Assembly (NCBI GenBank): GCA_001579985.1
Contig: LRSR01010520.1
Location: forward strand, 1 to 21,873
Length of the DNA stretch: 21,873 nucleotides
From: Hypsibius dujardini
Lineage: Eukaryota > Tardigrada > Eutardigrada > Parachela > Hypsibiidae
Direction: 5' to 3'
The notes beneath the pieces were generated by a model. That model did not search any database. It worked only from the letters and a program-made list of their open reading frames with translations, and was not told where the DNA came from. Each line of letters starts with the position of its first letter. Position 1 is the first letter of the stretch. Shown here in pieces: positions 19,842 to 21,873 of this stretch. The translations under genes and the position numbers were made by a program.

Positions 19842-21805
19842 TCACTTTTTGCCCCATTTGACGTGAATGAAGAAAAAGATGGCTGCCAACAGCAGGCAAA
19901 CGCATCCCACCGTCATGTAGGCGATACCGAGGAAGGGATTCCGGCCGCCAATCCACGACACTGATGAAATAATTACATACTTTCGACCCTCGAACGCCGT
20001 CACAGGATATCCTGCAAATAAAAAGCACGCGATGATATTTAAAATATAGGAAAGGGAATCCAGTCAAATCTATTTAGAAATCTATTTTAACTTACTGAAT
20101 TCAAGAGGTTATTAGTAAAGTAGTAGGGAACAAGCAAAATCGACGTACTATAATCAATTTCGAAGGAATAGTTCCCAACGGGGAGTCCATCTGCGAAGGT
20201 GTTGACGTGGTTCACCCGCCGGTAGAGCTTCCGGAACGACGGAAAGGCGGCCGTGCGCATCCACACGATCAGGTCTTCATTCTGCAGACCGTTGTTGTTT
20301 TGATCCTCCGTATCCAGGTTCCAGAGTTCTGTCGACCAGTACGGGGGCTTCTCCAGGTTGTTATTTTTCATCGCTGAAATTGAAGCAAAAGTCTGAACGC
20401 TCTAGTCACTACACGTTCCAGGCCACCGCCCACCGGACAGTCAAACCACCATTCTGACAAAAAAGAGTGAATGGACAGTGGGACAAGTCTTGATCCAGAG
20501 AAGCGAAACGACCATCGGCTGCACAGACAGGCAGACAGACAGACAGACAAAGAGCCAGGCGGGCAGCCAGCCAGCCAGCCAGACAGACAAACAACCAGGC
20601 GGGCAGCCAGACAGACAAACAACCAGGCGGGCAGACAGACAGACAAACAACCAGGCGGGCAGCCAGACAGACAGACAGACAAACAACCAGGCGGGGCAGC
20701 CAGACAGACAGACAAACAGCCAGACAGACAGATAGACATACGAGCAGACAAGCTGACGGATAGACAGAAAGGCAGACAGACAGACGAACAGGCAGACAGA
20801 CAAGCAGACAAAAGGACTGATCAGCAGACAGGTAGATCCACGCACAGAAAAGGGACAGATGCAACGGAGACAAGCCCTACCATCTATAAGAGCTTGGCGA
20901 GTCGCGATGCCCGAGGCATTACGAGGATTTCGAAATTTGATGTCCTTGTCGGACTTCCAAGCGATTCCAGTCTTTAGAAGTCCCACCGGCTGGATATTCA
21001 CGCCCGCCGCTGCATCTGTCGGATTTCCCAGGTAGTGCAGTGCAATGGAATCTGTGGAAAGAGCAATACAATGTTGGTTGAGGGAGCCTTTATAACAAAA
21101 ACAACAAACATCTCTCTCCAGCTAGATATTGATTGCTCAAACGACCAATCAACCAATCAATTATCCATTAACTAATCAAAGAGACAGATAGTTAATAAGG
21201 CAGCTGGAAAGAGTTAACATTAAATATGGTAATTCAGTGCAAGCTAGCGCTAAATCAATCACGCAAGCAATCAATCCCTTGAAGCAGTCAACAAAAATCC
21301 TTTCTTTATTTCCAGTGCGTCATTGCTGCAATTAAATCACTCACCATTGAAAAGACTGTTAGCAATGGCTCCGCACGGGGCATATCCGTAAGTTCCATTG
21401 CCCTTGACACTGGCAAAGGGATCGCAGTCTTTGGACGGGCCGGTCTGTTTGTCGATGTCGATTCGCTGGAAACCGCCCATCAGTTGGTTGTCGTCGCGCG
21501 ACTTGACGTACTTCCGGTGGTTCTGGTAGAAGTTGTCCAGCCCGTAGTAGATATAGACAGGGCCCTGAGAGGCATTGAACAAAAGTTACGGGGGCTTTGC
21601 AGAATATTGGGCAGTAGTTGAAGTTATTCTAGTTTGATGACACTAAAAAGATTAGAAAATAGTGACGTACCGCAATCTGCTTGTCCAAAGAGAAAAACTC
21701 CTGACAATGGCAGATCGGGTTCTGGGAACTGAAGGAAAAGTTAGCGCACGGCACATCCTTGCCAAGCTCCTTACACTGGGTGTAGTCCCTCTGAATTTCA
21801 TATAC
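19842..21805 (-). CDS. TMEM30: CDC50/TMEM30 P4-ATPase flippase subunit (N-terminal exon outside window)
   Basis: Minus-strand exons 21805-21671, 21564-21345, 21051-20881, 20373-20149 and 20011-19842 give 306 aa, with frame kept at all four junctions. CDC50 proteins pair with P4-ATPases, let them leave the ER and support phospholipid flipping. Family landmarks in order: Cys-rich DYTQC..VPC..PICHC, YYGLDNFYQNHRKYVKSRDD, CDPF, APCGAIANSLFND, GIAWKSDKDIKFRNP, EDLIVWMRTAAFPSFRKLYR, YPVTAFEGRK, GGRNPFLGIAY, then the second membrane helix ending HVKWGKK. Asn-glycosylation sequons (NFS, NGT, NAS, NYS) fall in the predicted ectodomain. Human TMEM30A has 361 aa, so about 50-60 residues with the first membrane helix lie to the right. 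The model ends at TGA 19844-19842, giving a very short tail; a GTGAGT donor overlaps that stop and may extend the protein. Introns are 106, 293, 507 and 137 bp. Confidence 0.96.
20521..20850. repeat. CAGA array with a 28-bp minisatellite, in CDC50 intron
   Basis: Inside the 507-bp intron between exons 21051-20881 and 20373-20149. CCAGGCGGGCAG recurs at 20555, 20595, 20623, 20651 and 20687, spaced 40, 28, 28 and 36 bp, all multiples of four. The last copy has an extra G that breaks the 4-bp register. It reads CTGT on the gene's sense strand. Confidence 0.93.
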
Positions 21806-21841
21806 CTAAAGACATGAAAAATGTAGGAGCGTGGTTTGTCA

Positions 21842-21842
<1 letters not shown>

Positions 21843-21873
<31 letters not shown>
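21843..21873. repeat. CTGT array at right edge
   Basis: Perfect CTGT run cut by the window end, in the CDC50 intron upstream of the exon at 21805. On the CDC50 sense strand it reads CAGA, opposite to the array in the intron at 20.5 kb. Confidence 0.95.

Noticed and set aside
20521-20710. CRISPR-like regular repeats
   Set aside because: Spacings are multiples of four inside a tetranucleotide array within an animal intron, with no unique spacers.

Overview
The window is nuclear DNA from an invertebrate animal, most likely a protostome. Its genes have several exons, GT-AG introns of about 0.1-1.9 kb and GC-rich coding exons, and they sit in AT-rich or microsatellite-rich non-coding DNA. The protein families are animal ones: a perilipin, ERG28, a single-LIM muscle LIM protein and a CDC50/TMEM30 flippase subunit. 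The species cannot be fixed from the sequence. Exon models were built by hand from splice-site phase, so each junction is an inference, although the reading frame is kept across every junction used.

Layout. 1-3.2 kb has no gene: a CTGT array at the left edge, AT-rich DNA with an ATT/TTA array, and a CANC tetranucleotide array. 3.27-7.18 kb is a plus-strand perilipin gene with a TATA/CCAAT promoter, a non-coding first exon and four coding exons. About 8.5-9.57 kb is plus-strand ERG28, with its whole coding sequence in one exon. 9.8-12.8 kb is mostly CAGA-type arrays, including a diverged 280-bp duplication, with no gene recognised. 12.88-15.7 kb is a minus-strand muscle LIM protein gene whose introns are packed with arrays. 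16.0-17.4 kb is more arrays. 17.49-18.05 kb is a minus-strand exon for an unidentified low-complexity protein with an RVRF motif. 19.84-21.8 kb is the 3' part of a minus-strand TMEM30/CDC50 gene whose N-terminal exon lies beyond the right edge.

How the genes relate. Three products act on lipids or membranes: perilipin on lipid droplets, ERG28 in the ER membrane and CDC50 as the partner of P4-ATPase phospholipid flippases. The fourth belongs to the muscle cytoskeleton and nucleus. Nothing shows co-regulation, and the clustering may be chance.

Points most worth a second look: the CDC50 stop codon overlaps a GTGAGT donor, and splicing there would stay in frame through a 39-nt exon into the unidentified 17.5-18.0 kb exon; the tetranucleotide arrays switch strand repeatedly across 14-21 kb; and a CTGT array starts at the splice donor of the muscle LIM gene.
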